Positions 1-6,633 of a DNA stretch of 64,000 bases are shown here, piece after piece. The DNA comes from Belliella kenyensis (GTDB lineage: Bacteria > Bacteroidota > Bacteroidia > Cytophagales > Cyclobacteriaceae). Under the pieces are notes generated by a model, which was not told the origin of the DNA, did not search any database, and saw only the letters and a program-made list of their open reading frames with translations. The position numbers were made by a program, and so were the translations under genes. How positions within the stretch are numbered: position 1 is the stretch's first letter; the number at the start of each line of letters is the position of its first letter. The stretch covers positions 310,001-374,000 of the forward strand of contig NZ_JAKZGR010000001.1 in NCBI RefSeq assembly GCF_022549675.1. Direction: 5' to 3'.

Positions 1-312
1 TCCACCTCCGCCTAAAAATTCTCCTGCTTCAGCTGGTAAGATGATCAATGGAGGCTGAATGTTCTTGGTCATTTCCAGAGTACTATTAATCTGGGGTAAT
101 CCAGCCGCTCTGTTTTCTCCAATAATACCCTTTGAGATCAATACCTCCAATTGTGCATTTTTTGCTTCTACATTATTCTCTAGGGCATACTTAATGCTTT
201 CCTCCAAGGTCAAAGACACTACTTGGTCTTGTGCTTGGGTCACCAATGGGTGAATTTGCATCATGATTACAGCCCAAACTCCAAAAAGGAATTTTAAATT
301 CTTACTGTTCAT
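1..312 (-). CDS. TolC-family outer membrane efflux protein, N-terminal part (cut by window edge)
   Basis: The minus-strand frame opens at ATG 312-310 and runs off the left edge, so only about 104 N-terminal residues are visible. They begin with a signal peptide (hydrophobic run FLFGVWAVIMMQ, likely cleaved after TQA). Next comes SLTLEESIKYALENN, the usual start of the first OEP helix in TolC-like proteins, and LPQINSTLE, the usual end of that helix. In this family the trimer forms the outer membrane duct of RND or ABC efflux pumps. The ATG overlaps the TGA of the upstream TetR gene (ATGA), so the two are probably translationally coupled, and the rest of the pump is expected beyond the edge. 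The family call is secure; the substrate is unknown. Confidence 0.8.
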   Translation of the reverse strand, partial: MNSKNLKFLFGVWAVIMMQIHPLVTQAQDQVVSLTLEESIKYALENNVEAKNAQLEVLISKGIIGENRAAGLPQINSTLEMTKNIQPPLIILPAEAGEFLGGGG

Positions 313-917
313 TGCTGGTTGGTTTTCTTTTTTAAATAAGTGTTTTTCCCTTTTTCTGTAAATAATCCAAATATAAAATGTTCGAATACTTCCATATGTA
401 ATTGACCCATGTCATAGACTGATGGTGGAAATTTTACAGGATCGAATAAGCTCGTCATTTGTTCTATACGCATTGCTGTGATGATCTCAATATTGATCTC
501 AGGCCTAAAATATCCCGCATCTACTCCCTTTTCTAATATTTCCTTAATCTCAGCATGAATGTGCTTAGTCTTAAATTCTTCAAACAACTGCCAACATTCC
601 GGATAATACCTTTGAATCTCGTTCAAGATAAATGGATTCATTTCTGAAAACCGCTTTCTCAGATAGTTTGATAGTTTGATCAGATGATCTATAACTTCCT
701 CACTATTGGCTGGGAGTTCATCAATTCTACATTGATCATTTTCCAATTCCTGTTTAAATACAAATAGAACCAGCTGATTTTTGTCAGCAAATTCTTGATA
801 TACGGTTTTTTTGGATACTCCCGCAAGTCTCGCAATATCATCCATCGTTACAGACCTGATTCCATATTTCATGAACTGCTCTCCTGCCGAAACGATAATT
901 TTTTCTCTTGTGTCCAA
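309..917 (-). CDS. TetR/AcrR family transcriptional regulator of an efflux operon
   Basis: A protein of 202 residues with an N-terminal TetR helix-turn-helix (REKIIVSAGEQFMKYGIRS, then TMDDIARLAGVSKKTVY, residues about 4-42) and a helical ligand-binding and dimer domain. The frame is closed by TGA immediately upstream, so the only start that keeps the whole HTH is TTG 917-915. An ATG at 924-922 lies in another frame. The stop overlaps the start of a TolC-family gene, the usual arrangement for a TetR repressor heading its own RND efflux operon. The ligand and operator cannot be read from sequence. Confidence 0.85.
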   Translation of the reverse strand: MDTREKIIVSAGEQFMKYGIRSVTMDDIARLAGVSKKTVYQEFADKNQLVLFVFKQELENDQCRIDELPANSEEVIDHLIKLSNYLRKRFSEMNPFILNEIQRYYPECWQLFEEFKTKHIHAEIKEILEKGVDAGYFRPEINIEIITAMRIEQMTSLFDPVKFPPSVYDMGQLHMEVFEHFIFGLFTEKGKNTYLKKKTNQQ

Positions 918-1294
918 ATCTCATTTAATTTCCCGCAAAACTGCGGAAACTTTCAATAAGTTCAAAGTTTCTTGGGTTTATTTTAGAATTAAATTTCAAA
1001 ATATTAAAAAACTAAAAGTACTATAGAATAAAAAATTAGAATTTCGTGCAAATTATATATCAAATTCTTTTTTTAGGCAAATGGCACGATGATAATATTT
1101 GTATTAAGAAAATCTATTTAATGTAATCAAACCATTGGATTCCATCAATGAATTAACATAAAATACATATTAGCTCAATAAAGTTCGCTCTTTTTAATTA
1201 AATTCAGTAAAAAAAATTGACTTAATTTGATTAATGGTTTACCAAACAACTAAACCTCTAAATATCAGCATTATGAAAGTAATAAAAATTCATT
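918..1294. other. Intergenic region, AT-rich, no gene seen
   Basis: This stretch lies between the divergently read TetR gene and the sulfur island. It is very AT-rich, with homopolymer runs and stop codons in all frames. It should hold the TetR promoter, but I found no convincing -33/-7 pair and no hairpin terminator. The first recognisable element is the palindrome at 1295. Confidence 0.5.
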
Positions 1295-1310
1295 TGTGAC
1301 ATATGTTACA
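1295..1310 (+). promoter_or_regulatory. Crp/Fnr-like palindromic operator, site 1
   Basis: TGTGACATATGTTACA is a palindrome with one mismatch: arms TGTGAC and GTTACA around a 4-base centre. It ends one base before a TTG that could serve as -33 and 21 bp before a -7 box (TATTTTTG, 1332-1339), which places its centre near -42, the class II activator position. Near-identical elements precede the sulfide:quinone reductase and TauE genes. No Crp/Fnr regulator gene lies in this window, so the binding protein is inferred. Confidence 0.6.
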
Positions 1311-1339
1311 TTGAATCCAATTCACAAAATGTATTTTTG
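1311..1339 (+). promoter_or_regulatory. Candidate promoter of the DoxX-DsrE-SoxB-like unit
   Basis: TTG at 1311-1313 and TATTTTTG at 1332-1339 fit the Bacteroidota sigma-A pattern TTG, about 18 bases, TAnnTTTG. Transcription would start near 1345. That is downstream of the TTG at 1337 and upstream of the TTG at 1364, which is why the latter was chosen as the start of the next gene. Confidence 0.45.
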
Positions 1340-1363
1340 TATTTATTGATCAAAAATTTCGAT

Positions 1364-1714
1364 TTGTTAATAAGCCTCAAAGCATATAAAAAAGTACTAT
1401 TGGTAATCTTGACGGTTGCATTGGTAATGCCATGTACCCTAAAGCAAGAAATTAAGCTACAAATTGGAATAGCACAAAATCTAAAGCAAGAACAATCAAA
1501 AAGTAAAACAACTTGTAGTTTACTGACTACTCGAAAAGAAAATAAAAAGTCCAAAACTTATTCAGAAAAAGCGTTTAAACGCTTCTTCTATTCGCAGTTT
1601 GATAAGTTATCTTACCAACAAGTAATTACTAACGCAAACTGGATCACCAAAGAATTTTTAGATAAAAAAGAACAAACCCGATCATACTTACTTTTTGAGC
1701 AATTTTTAATTTAA
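1364..1714 (+). CDS. Small protein with one membrane segment, function unknown
   Basis: About 116 residues from TTG 1364; an in-frame TTG at 1337 lies inside the proposed promoter. It has a short hydrophobic segment (VLLVILTVALVMPC) ending in a cysteine, then PCTLKQEIKLQIGI and a lysine-rich tail with one further cysteine. The pattern of a short membrane segment followed by PCT(L/I)K is familiar from small unannotated Bacteroidota proteins, which makes this a plausible real gene, but I cannot name a family. It sits just after a palindrome and promoter and 171 bp before DoxX on the same strand, so it may be the first gene of the sulfur unit. Confidence 0.5.
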   Translation: MLISLKAYKKVLLVILTVALVMPCTLKQEIKLQIGIAQNLKQEQSKSKTTCSLLTTRKENKKSKTYSEKAFKRFFYSQFDKLSYQQVITNANWITKEFLDKKEQTRSYLLFEQFLI

Positions 1715-1885
1715 TATCAACCCAATTTTAATGGCTTGATTCAATCAGCTTATACTTGTTCTATTACTTGGGCATCTCAGATAGCCCCTCATTCTCAAAC
1801 ACATCACACCAGCGCGTTTCCAATTTTCTGTGATCCCATTATTTTGGCTTCTATGAGGAAATCAGTGTGATCAAAATCATCATGT

Positions 1886-2308
1886 ATGAATAAAGATATC
1901 AAAGTAAGTGGCAAGTCCATACTACTATTTAGAATACTCCTCAGCGGCATATTTATAAATGCAGGAATATCTCACCTTTTGAAACCCGAATCCGTTGCAG
2001 AACGAATCCAAATGGCAGCCATGAATTCCTTTGCCACATTCTTCGGAGATCCATATTACTTGGGTTTACTTTCAGGCTATGTGCTATTGATTGGTGGGTT
2101 TGCCTTGGCCTTGGGGATTTGTGTACGTGGGGCTTCAATTGGTTTATTCCTCACTTTAATTCCCATTACGATTACCATTCAATTAGGTAATGGCATCATG
2201 CATGGACCGTTATGGAAAAATGTTGCCCTATTTGGAGGCTTATTGTTCTTCATAATTAACAATCCAGATGTTTATCGTCTATTCAATTTACAAAAATCTA
2301 AATCATGA
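1886..2308 (+). CDS. DoxX family membrane protein
   Basis: 140 residues with four predicted membrane helices. The DoxX signature is visible: LLFRILLSGIFINAGISHLLKP in helix 1, then GYVLLIGGFALALGI and a C-terminal FIINNP. DoxX-type proteins include subunits of thiosulfate:quinone oxidoreductase and partners in redox and sulfur stress, but the family is broad. Its stop overlaps the ATG of the DsrE-like gene by four bases (ATGA), and the SoxB-like gene follows, so a role in membrane sulfur oxidation is inferred from context. ATG 1886 begins just ahead of the first helix. Confidence 0.8.
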   Translation: MNKDIKVSGKSILLFRILLSGIFINAGISHLLKPESVAERIQMAAMNSFATFFGDPYYLGLLSGYVLLIGGFALALGICVRGASIGLFLTLIPITITIQLGNGIMHGPLWKNVALFGGLLFFIINNPDVYRLFNLQKSKS

Positions 2309-2745
2309 AATCATCCATAATTATAATCTTAGTCTTAGTGGCCATAAGTACATCGACAGTTCAATCTCAAACCACACAAGAGATTCAAAAAACTGAACAA
2401 TCCATCAAGAAAAACGGAAAATATGCTTCGCTGGTGATGAGAAATCAGCATTTAGAGGCTGCTATTCTGACAGGGAAATCATTTAAGAATAAAAGTAAGA
2501 AAATTGATTTCCAGATAGTAGTGTGTGGAGAATTGGTCAAGGAAATCATACAAGATACGGCTTTACAGTCCTTGATTGAAGAAGGTGTAAATCAGCATGG
2601 ACTCAAAGTTTTGATTTGCGGACTTTCTATCAATAGGCTCAACTTGGACAAGGAAAAGCTTCCTCAATCAGTGACAATTACTGAAAACGGGCTGATTTAC
2701 ATGTTTGGCCTACAAGAGCAAGGCTTCAAAACTGTGATTCTTTAA
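2305..2745 (+). CDS. Secreted DsrE-family sulfur-carrier-like protein
   Basis: 146 residues with a signal peptide (SIIIILVLVAISTS, cleavage near VQSQ) and a DsrE/F-like alpha/beta domain. FQIVVCGELV (Cys74) and LKVLICGLSINR (Cys105) lie at the positions where this family carries cysteines at strand ends. DsrE-like proteins bind or relay sulfane sulfur or act as small sulfurtransferases; this one would act in the periplasm. It is coupled to DoxX (ATGA overlap) and lies 14 bp before the SoxB-like hydrolase. The family is fairly sure; carrier activity is inferred from the cysteines and neighbours. Confidence 0.75.
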   Translation: MKSSIIIILVLVAISTSTVQSQTTQEIQKTEQSIKKNGKYASLVMRNQHLEAAILTGKSFKNKSKKIDFQIVVCGELVKEIIQDTALQSLIEEGVNQHGLKVLICGLSINRLNLDKEKLPQSVTITENGLIYMFGLQEQGFKTVIL

Positions 2746-2759
2746 ATATAAAATTCAAA

Positions 2760-4370
2760 ATGAAATACCTAAGTATATTAACCATATCCCTTTTCACCAT
2801 GTTTTCTTGTAACTTATCAGAAGAAATGAAAACCGAAAAGATTACCATTTTACAAACTGCTGACATTCACGCTTATTTGAACTCACACCAAGAGTTGTTT
2901 GTCGAAAATAATGCTATCACATTTCGTGAGGCAGGTGGCATAGCCAGTATCAAAACACTAACTGACAGTATCAGAGCAACCAACCCCAAAGGGACACTTT
3001 TGGTAGATGCGGGAGATTTGATTCAAGGTAGTGGGGCGAGCGTAAGGTCGAAAGGAAGTATTTTTCCTCCGATAGTCAAAGCCATGAATTATGATGTGCT
3101 TATCCCTGGAAATTGGGAAGTAATTTATGGTAAGCAAGTAATGATAGATCTCTTGAATAGTTACGATACTCCAGTGATATCTGCAAACATGTTTGACGAG
3201 GGTACTGAAAAACCGATCTTTCCACCCTATTGGACCACTGAAATCAAAGGGATAAAAATTGGATTTCTTTCCTACAATGATCCCGAGATACCAGAAAGAC
3301 AAAACCCTAGCTACAGCGAAGGAATTAAGTTTACTAAGGTCAGAGACAACTTAAAAGAGATGATTCATGAACTCAAAGAGAATCAAAAAGTTGATATTCT
3401 GTTTATGATCGCACATCTCGGCATCTCAAAACAATTAACTCTGGCAAATAACCCAGATGTAGAAGGTGTAGACTTTATCTTGGGAAGTGACACACATGAG
3501 AGAATCAGAGAACCGATAGAAGGAGCTTACACTAAAATCCTAGAGCCTGGTGCATTTGGATCTTTTGTAGGCAAACTGGAATTGGAAGTAAAAGGGAAAA
3601 AAATCATCAATTCAACCTATGATTTAATTGAAGTGTCTCCAGAGAACCATCCCGCCGATCCAAAAATTCAAAAAATGATTGACGATCAATTAAGACCCTA
3701 TCAAGAAGAAATGCAAACAGTAATTGGCCATACTTCTGCCCCGATATACCGATACCTAGTAGTAGAAAATCCTATGGACAACTTCATCACAGATGCATTA
3801 CTATGGAAAACCAAAGTTGATTTTGCTACATCTAATGGGTTTAGGTTTGGGGTGCCAATCGTTCCAGATGAAAGTGGGAAAGCCGCAATTACAAAAGCTG
3901 ACTTATGGAGAATGCTTCCTGTAAATGAAAACATGAAAATCGGTAAAGCTACAGGAAAACAGATCCATGATTGGCTTGAAAAGGAAATCAATAATGTATT
4001 CTCAACAGATTATGAAAAGAGATTCGGAGGGTGGCTAGTTAGATTTTCTGGATTGACTTTAGAATTTGATAGCTCCAAACCATACGGGGAACGTATCACT
4101 CATGTTTCTATTCAAGGTAAGCCATTGGATTTACAAAAGGAATATACTATGGCCTCTTGTAATAGAACGGGAGAACCCATATCCACAATGTGCAGGATGA
4201 AAGATGCCGTCGATGTCGAAATACAAAACTACACCTTACATGATGCAGTGATAGCGTATCTAAATGCAATGGGGACAATCCACCCTAATCTAGACGGTAG
4301 GTCGATAGCGACAGATTTAGGTTCTCAAGCTTTTTCTCAAATGCCAGAAACTGGCTATAGATTCAGGTAG
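2760..4370 (+). CDS. SoxB-like metallophosphoesterase / 5'-nucleotidase family lipoprotein
   Basis: 536 residues with a lipoprotein signal (TMFSC, Cys17). The metallophosphatase domain shows ADIHAYL (Asp35, His37), DAGDLIQGS (Asp86), GNWEVIYG (117-124), IAHLG (His219) and GSDTHERI (His246). A 5'-nucleotidase C-terminal domain follows, with SNGFRFG at 358-364. Ordinary 5'-nucleotidases read GNHE where this one reads GNWE, and SoxB thiosulfohydrolases read GHWE, so it looks intermediate. With DoxX and DsrE upstream in one transcript, cleavage of a sulfate from a sulfur-loaded carrier is an attractive inference, but a plain nucleotidase is possible. A terminator follows. Confidence 0.75.
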   Translation: MKYLSILTISLFTMFSCNLSEEMKTEKITILQTADIHAYLNSHQELFVENNAITFREAGGIASIKTLTDSIRATNPKGTLLVDAGDLIQGSGASVRSKGSIFPPIVKAMNYDVLIPGNWEVIYGKQVMIDLLNSYDTPVISANMFDEGTEKPIFPPYWTTEIKGIKIGFLSYNDPEIPERQNPSYSEGIKFTKVRDNLKEMIHELKENQKVDILFMIAHLGISKQLTLANNPDVEGVDFILGSDTHERIREPIEGAYTKILEPGAFGSFVGKLELEVKGKKIINSTYDLIEVSPENHPADPKIQKMIDDQLRPYQEEMQTVIGHTSAPIYRYLVVENPMDNFITDALLWKTKVDFATSNGFRFGVPIVPDESGKAAITKADLWRMLPVNENMKIGKATGKQIHDWLEKEINNVFSTDYEKRFGGWLVRFSGLTLEFDSSKPYGERITHVSIQGKPLDLQKEYTMASCNRTGEPISTMCRMKDAVDVEIQNYTLHDAVIAYLNAMGTIHPNLDGRSIATDLGSQAFSQMPETGYRFR

Positions 4371-4398
4371 CAAAAAATTATAGCCGAATTTTTAAATT

Positions 4399-4449
4399 CT
4401 CGGATCATCTTGATAAGAACATATCTATTGTGATGATCCGAGATTTTTT
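4399..4449 (+). terminator. Rho-independent terminator after the SoxB-like gene
   Basis: CTCGGATCATC (4399-4409) pairs perfectly with GATGATCCGAG (4432-4442) across a 22-base loop, followed by ATTTTTTA. It lies 28 bp after the SoxB-like stop and also faces the end of the convergent sulfide:quinone reductase gene, so it may act in both directions, better on the plus strand where the T-run is. Confidence 0.8.
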
Positions 4450-4466
4450 ATACTGATTTGGAAATA

Positions 4467-5729
4467 TTAAACATCCTCCCCTTTCAACATTTTGTTCCAA
4501 TACAGGTAAGGTAAAATATACTTTTTTAACATCCAGAGTCTCCAATGCTCTTTGGAACTATCTGAAATCAACATCCTCTTCAGCTTTGGATCAGGAGTAA
4601 ACTCATTTTTATAATTGAATTCTGCAAGCACCATCTTGCCGTAACCAGTCACCAAAGGACATGAGGAATAGCCTTGATAACTTGCATTGTCAGCCATTTC
4701 CCCCTTGATCAACTTTATAATATTGTCTACTACAATTGGGGCCTGCTTTCTGATCGCTGCCCCAGTCTTGGCTGTGGGCAATGCTGCAACATCCCCTAAG
4801 CCAAAAATATTTGGAAAACGCTTATGCTGCATGCTATTGATATTGACATCAAGCCATCCTGTGTCATTTACAAGTGATGAGTCTTTGACAAATTTAGGTG
4901 CTGTCTGAGGTGGAGCTAAGTGGAGCAAATCAAATGGTATTTCTATGTGTGAATCACCTTTAAGCTTTTCACCAAGTACATTCCCTTCATTTACAACACA
5001 TTTGTTTTCATCTGGAGCTATACTCTTGAAATAAGCTATCTTTTTATTAGCATCAATTTTTACTGGAGCGTAAAATGGTTTGAAGTGTACATTGTATCTA
5101 TGAATCACTTTCATCAATGTTTCACTTATTTTTTTTACGCCAAATATTACAGATCCTGGAGTTGCAAATACAACATTTGACTTTTGGTCAATGCTGTTTT
5201 TTCTAAAATAATCAGCTGCCAAATACATGATTTTTTGTGGTGCACCGCCACATTTTATGGGCGTGGTAGGTTGTGTAAAAATTGCATTTCCACCTTTAAA
5301 GTTTTTGATACATTCCCAAGTATATTTTGGATCAATGTAATTGCTACATACGACACCCTTATGTATAGCTTCTTCTAGTCCCTCTATCAAAGAATAATCA
5401 TAAACCAAACCTGGTGCCACGATCAAGTAATCATAGGATATCGATTTACCATCCTTGGTTTTTATGGAGGATTCTTCAGGTAAAAATTGATCTACAGCAT
5501 TTTGAATCCATTTTGCACCAGGTGGGATTACATCCTTCATTGGTTTGATTGTTTTTTCAAAATCGTAAGTCCCTGCCCCAACCAACGTCCAAGCTGGTTG
5601 ATAATAGTGCTTATCAGCTGGATCTATGATAGCAATGTCAAGAGATTTGTCTTTTTTCAATAATTGAGCTGCGCACATGATACCTGCTGTGCCAGCACCA
5701 ATGATTACAATTTGATAATGGGATTTCAT
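4467..5729 (-). CDS. sqr: Type II sulfide:quinone oxidoreductase (SQOR-like flavoprotein)
   Basis: 420 residues. The FAD-binding Rossmann motif is GAGTAGIMCAAQL at 11-23. The disulfide-forming cysteines match the mitochondrial SQOR type: Cys160 in TPIKCGGAPQKIMY and Cys357 in SSCPLVTGYG, with Cys128 in addition. GLGDVAALPTAKTGAA (310-325) is the second FAD contact, and the C-terminus PYLYWNKMLKG matches the membrane-facing amphipathic tail of SQOR. The enzyme oxidises H2S to a persulfide and passes electrons to menaquinone. It is the last gene of the minus-strand unit but has its own operator upstream (5781-5800), so it can probably be expressed alone. Confidence 0.9.
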   Translation of the reverse strand: MKSHYQIVIIGAGTAGIMCAAQLLKKDKSLDIAIIDPADKHYYQPAWTLVGAGTYDFEKTIKPMKDVIPPGAKWIQNAVDQFLPEESSIKTKDGKSISYDYLIVAPGLVYDYSLIEGLEEAIHKGVVCSNYIDPKYTWECIKNFKGGNAIFTQPTTPIKCGGAPQKIMYLAADYFRKNSIDQKSNVVFATPGSVIFGVKKISETLMKVIHRYNVHFKPFYAPVKIDANKKIAYFKSIAPDENKCVVNEGNVLGEKLKGDSHIEIPFDLLHLAPPQTAPKFVKDSSLVNDTGWLDVNINSMQHKRFPNIFGLGDVAALPTAKTGAAIRKQAPIVVDNIIKLIKGEMADNASYQGYSSCPLVTGYGKMVLAEFNYKNEFTPDPKLKRMLISDSSKEHWRLWMLKKYILPYLYWNKMLKGEDV

Positions 5730-5754
5730 ACAATGATTATTTTGGATTGAGCAT

Positions 5755-5761
5755 CAATGTA
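5755..5761 (-). promoter_or_regulatory. Possible -7 box for the sulfide:quinone oxidoreductase
   Basis: Read on the minus strand, TACATTG resembles TAnnTTTG with one base missing. It begins 19 bp downstream of the palindrome at 5781-5800 and 26 bp upstream of the ATG. It is weak alone; the spacing shared with the other two operator-promoter pairs supports it. Confidence 0.35.
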
Positions 5762-5780
5762 TGAGTTTCTACTATAAATG

Positions 5781-5800
5781 ATTGTGACAATTGTTACAAT
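5781..5800 (-). promoter_or_regulatory. Crp/Fnr-like palindromic operator, site 2
   Basis: ATTGTGACAATTGTTACAAT is a 20-base palindrome with a single mismatch. Its TGTGAC and GTTACA arms are identical to those of site 1, with a different 4-base centre. It lies 51 bp upstream of the sulfide:quinone oxidoreductase ATG. The binding protein is not encoded in the window. Confidence 0.65.
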
Positions 5801-5842
5801 ATAGCTTAAAAATCAAATCTGAAAATCAGATTATATGGTGGC

Positions 5843-6052
5843 TTAAGTTTTTCTTTTTCTCGATGTATTAATCCCGAAAGGAAGATAAAGAGGACAAAAA
5901 CTAATAAAAGATGTGATTATAAAAACTATGGCAAGCAAGCCCAAAACTATTGCCAAAGTACCTGAAATTACTCCTGTATAGTACAGGACACCTACCAGAA
6001 GAGCCAAAGCAAAACGTATTGCTTTATCCAAGAAACCCATATTTTTTTTCAT
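5843..6052 (-). CDS. DUF2892 (YgaP-type) small membrane protein
   Basis: 69 residues. The N-terminus KNMGFLDKAIRFALALLVG is the DUF2892 hallmark; two membrane helices follow, and FISFCPLYLPFGI closes the domain. In YgaP this domain is fused to a rhodanese. Here the rhodanese is a separate gene just upstream in the same unit, so the pair is probably a split membrane rhodanese assembly. ATG 6052 follows the stop of the methyltransferase remnant by four bases. Confidence 0.85.
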   Translation of the reverse strand: MKKNMGFLDKAIRFALALLVGVLYYTGVISGTLAIVLGLLAIVFIITSFISFCPLYLPFGINTSRKRKT

Positions 6053-6056
6053 TATT

Positions 6057-6209
6057 CTATTTTTTTATTGCGAAAACCCTAATGACAGATGCTATTCCAA
6101 CATGATGATCTCCTTCATTCAAGTGGATATTTTCTTCAAGTAATTCAATAAAGTCAAAGTTTTCAAAATCCTTCTGATCATATCTTTTATCCCAGAATGT
6201 TCTATCCAT
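6057..6209 (-). pseudogene. Remnant of a SAM-dependent methyltransferase with an internal in-frame deletion
   Basis: A 50-codon frame, ATG 6209 to TAG 6057. It starts MDRTFWDKRYDQ, like the N-terminus of the TehB-type class I methyltransferases common in Bacteroidota (FWDKRY). It ends LNEGDHHVGIASVIRVFAIKK, like their C-terminus (GxHxGxASVIR). The whole SAM-binding core of roughly 140-150 residues is absent, yet both ends are in one frame. I read it as a gene reduced by one internal deletion while keeping its operon place between rhodanese and DUF2892. It cannot bind SAM. Whether the 50-residue product is made is unknown. Confidence 0.6.
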
Positions 6210-6230
6210 CTTTCTTATGTATGATTAGGA

Positions 6231-6548
6231 TTAGTTACCTGCTACAGATGCTACATTGTGCCAGGTACCGCCATTATGTACATTTTGAATTCCACTTTGC
6301 TCTAGTATCATTTTGGCCTGACCACTTCTGTTACCACTTCTACAGAATACAATAATGCTTTTTTTACCCTTGAATTTAGACAATTGACTATCAATCCTTT
6401 CCAAAGGTATATTTACTGCACCTTTTACACTACCAGAGGCAAATTCCCCAGGACTTCTTACATCTACAAGATATGCACCAGTATCTATCAATTCTTTTAA
6501 TTGCCCTTTATCCATTCCTCCTAAGAGGTTTTTAAACATTCCAAACAT
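6231..6548 (-). CDS. Single-domain rhodanese (sulfurtransferase)
   Basis: 105 residues forming one rhodanese domain: YLVDVRSPGEFASGSVKGAVNIPL (27-49) and the active-site loop VFCRSGNRSGQA with catalytic Cys69. No signal peptide, so it is cytosolic. It can take up sulfane sulfur as a cysteine persulfide and pass it to cyanide, sulfite or thiols. It lies 85 bp after the persulfide dioxygenase fusion and ahead of DUF2892 and SQR. In the island it would move sulfur between SQR-made persulfide and the dioxygenase. Confidence 0.9.
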   Translation of the reverse strand: MFGMFKNLLGGMDKGQLKELIDTGAYLVDVRSPGEFASGSVKGAVNIPLERIDSQLSKFKGKKSIIVFCRSGNRSGQAKMILEQSGIQNVHNGGTWHNVASVAGN

Positions 6549-6576
6549 GCTTTTGATCTTTTATTTTTGTTAAAAT

Positions 6577-6625
6577 CCCAATTTGCACCAACACCAAACG
6601 AGTTGGTATTGATGCGAGAATTGGG
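6577..6625 (-). terminator. Interrupted hairpin between the dioxygenase fusion and the rhodanese
   Basis: Outer arms CCCAATT (6577-6583) and AATTGGG (6619-6625) enclose inner arms ACCAAC (6587-6592) and GTTGGT (6602-6607). In the minus direction it is followed by TTTTAACAAAAAT. It could be an attenuating terminator or an RNA-processing hairpin that sets the ratio of the two products. It is imperfect, so confidence is moderate. Confidence 0.4.
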
Positions 6626-6633
6626 TTTATATA

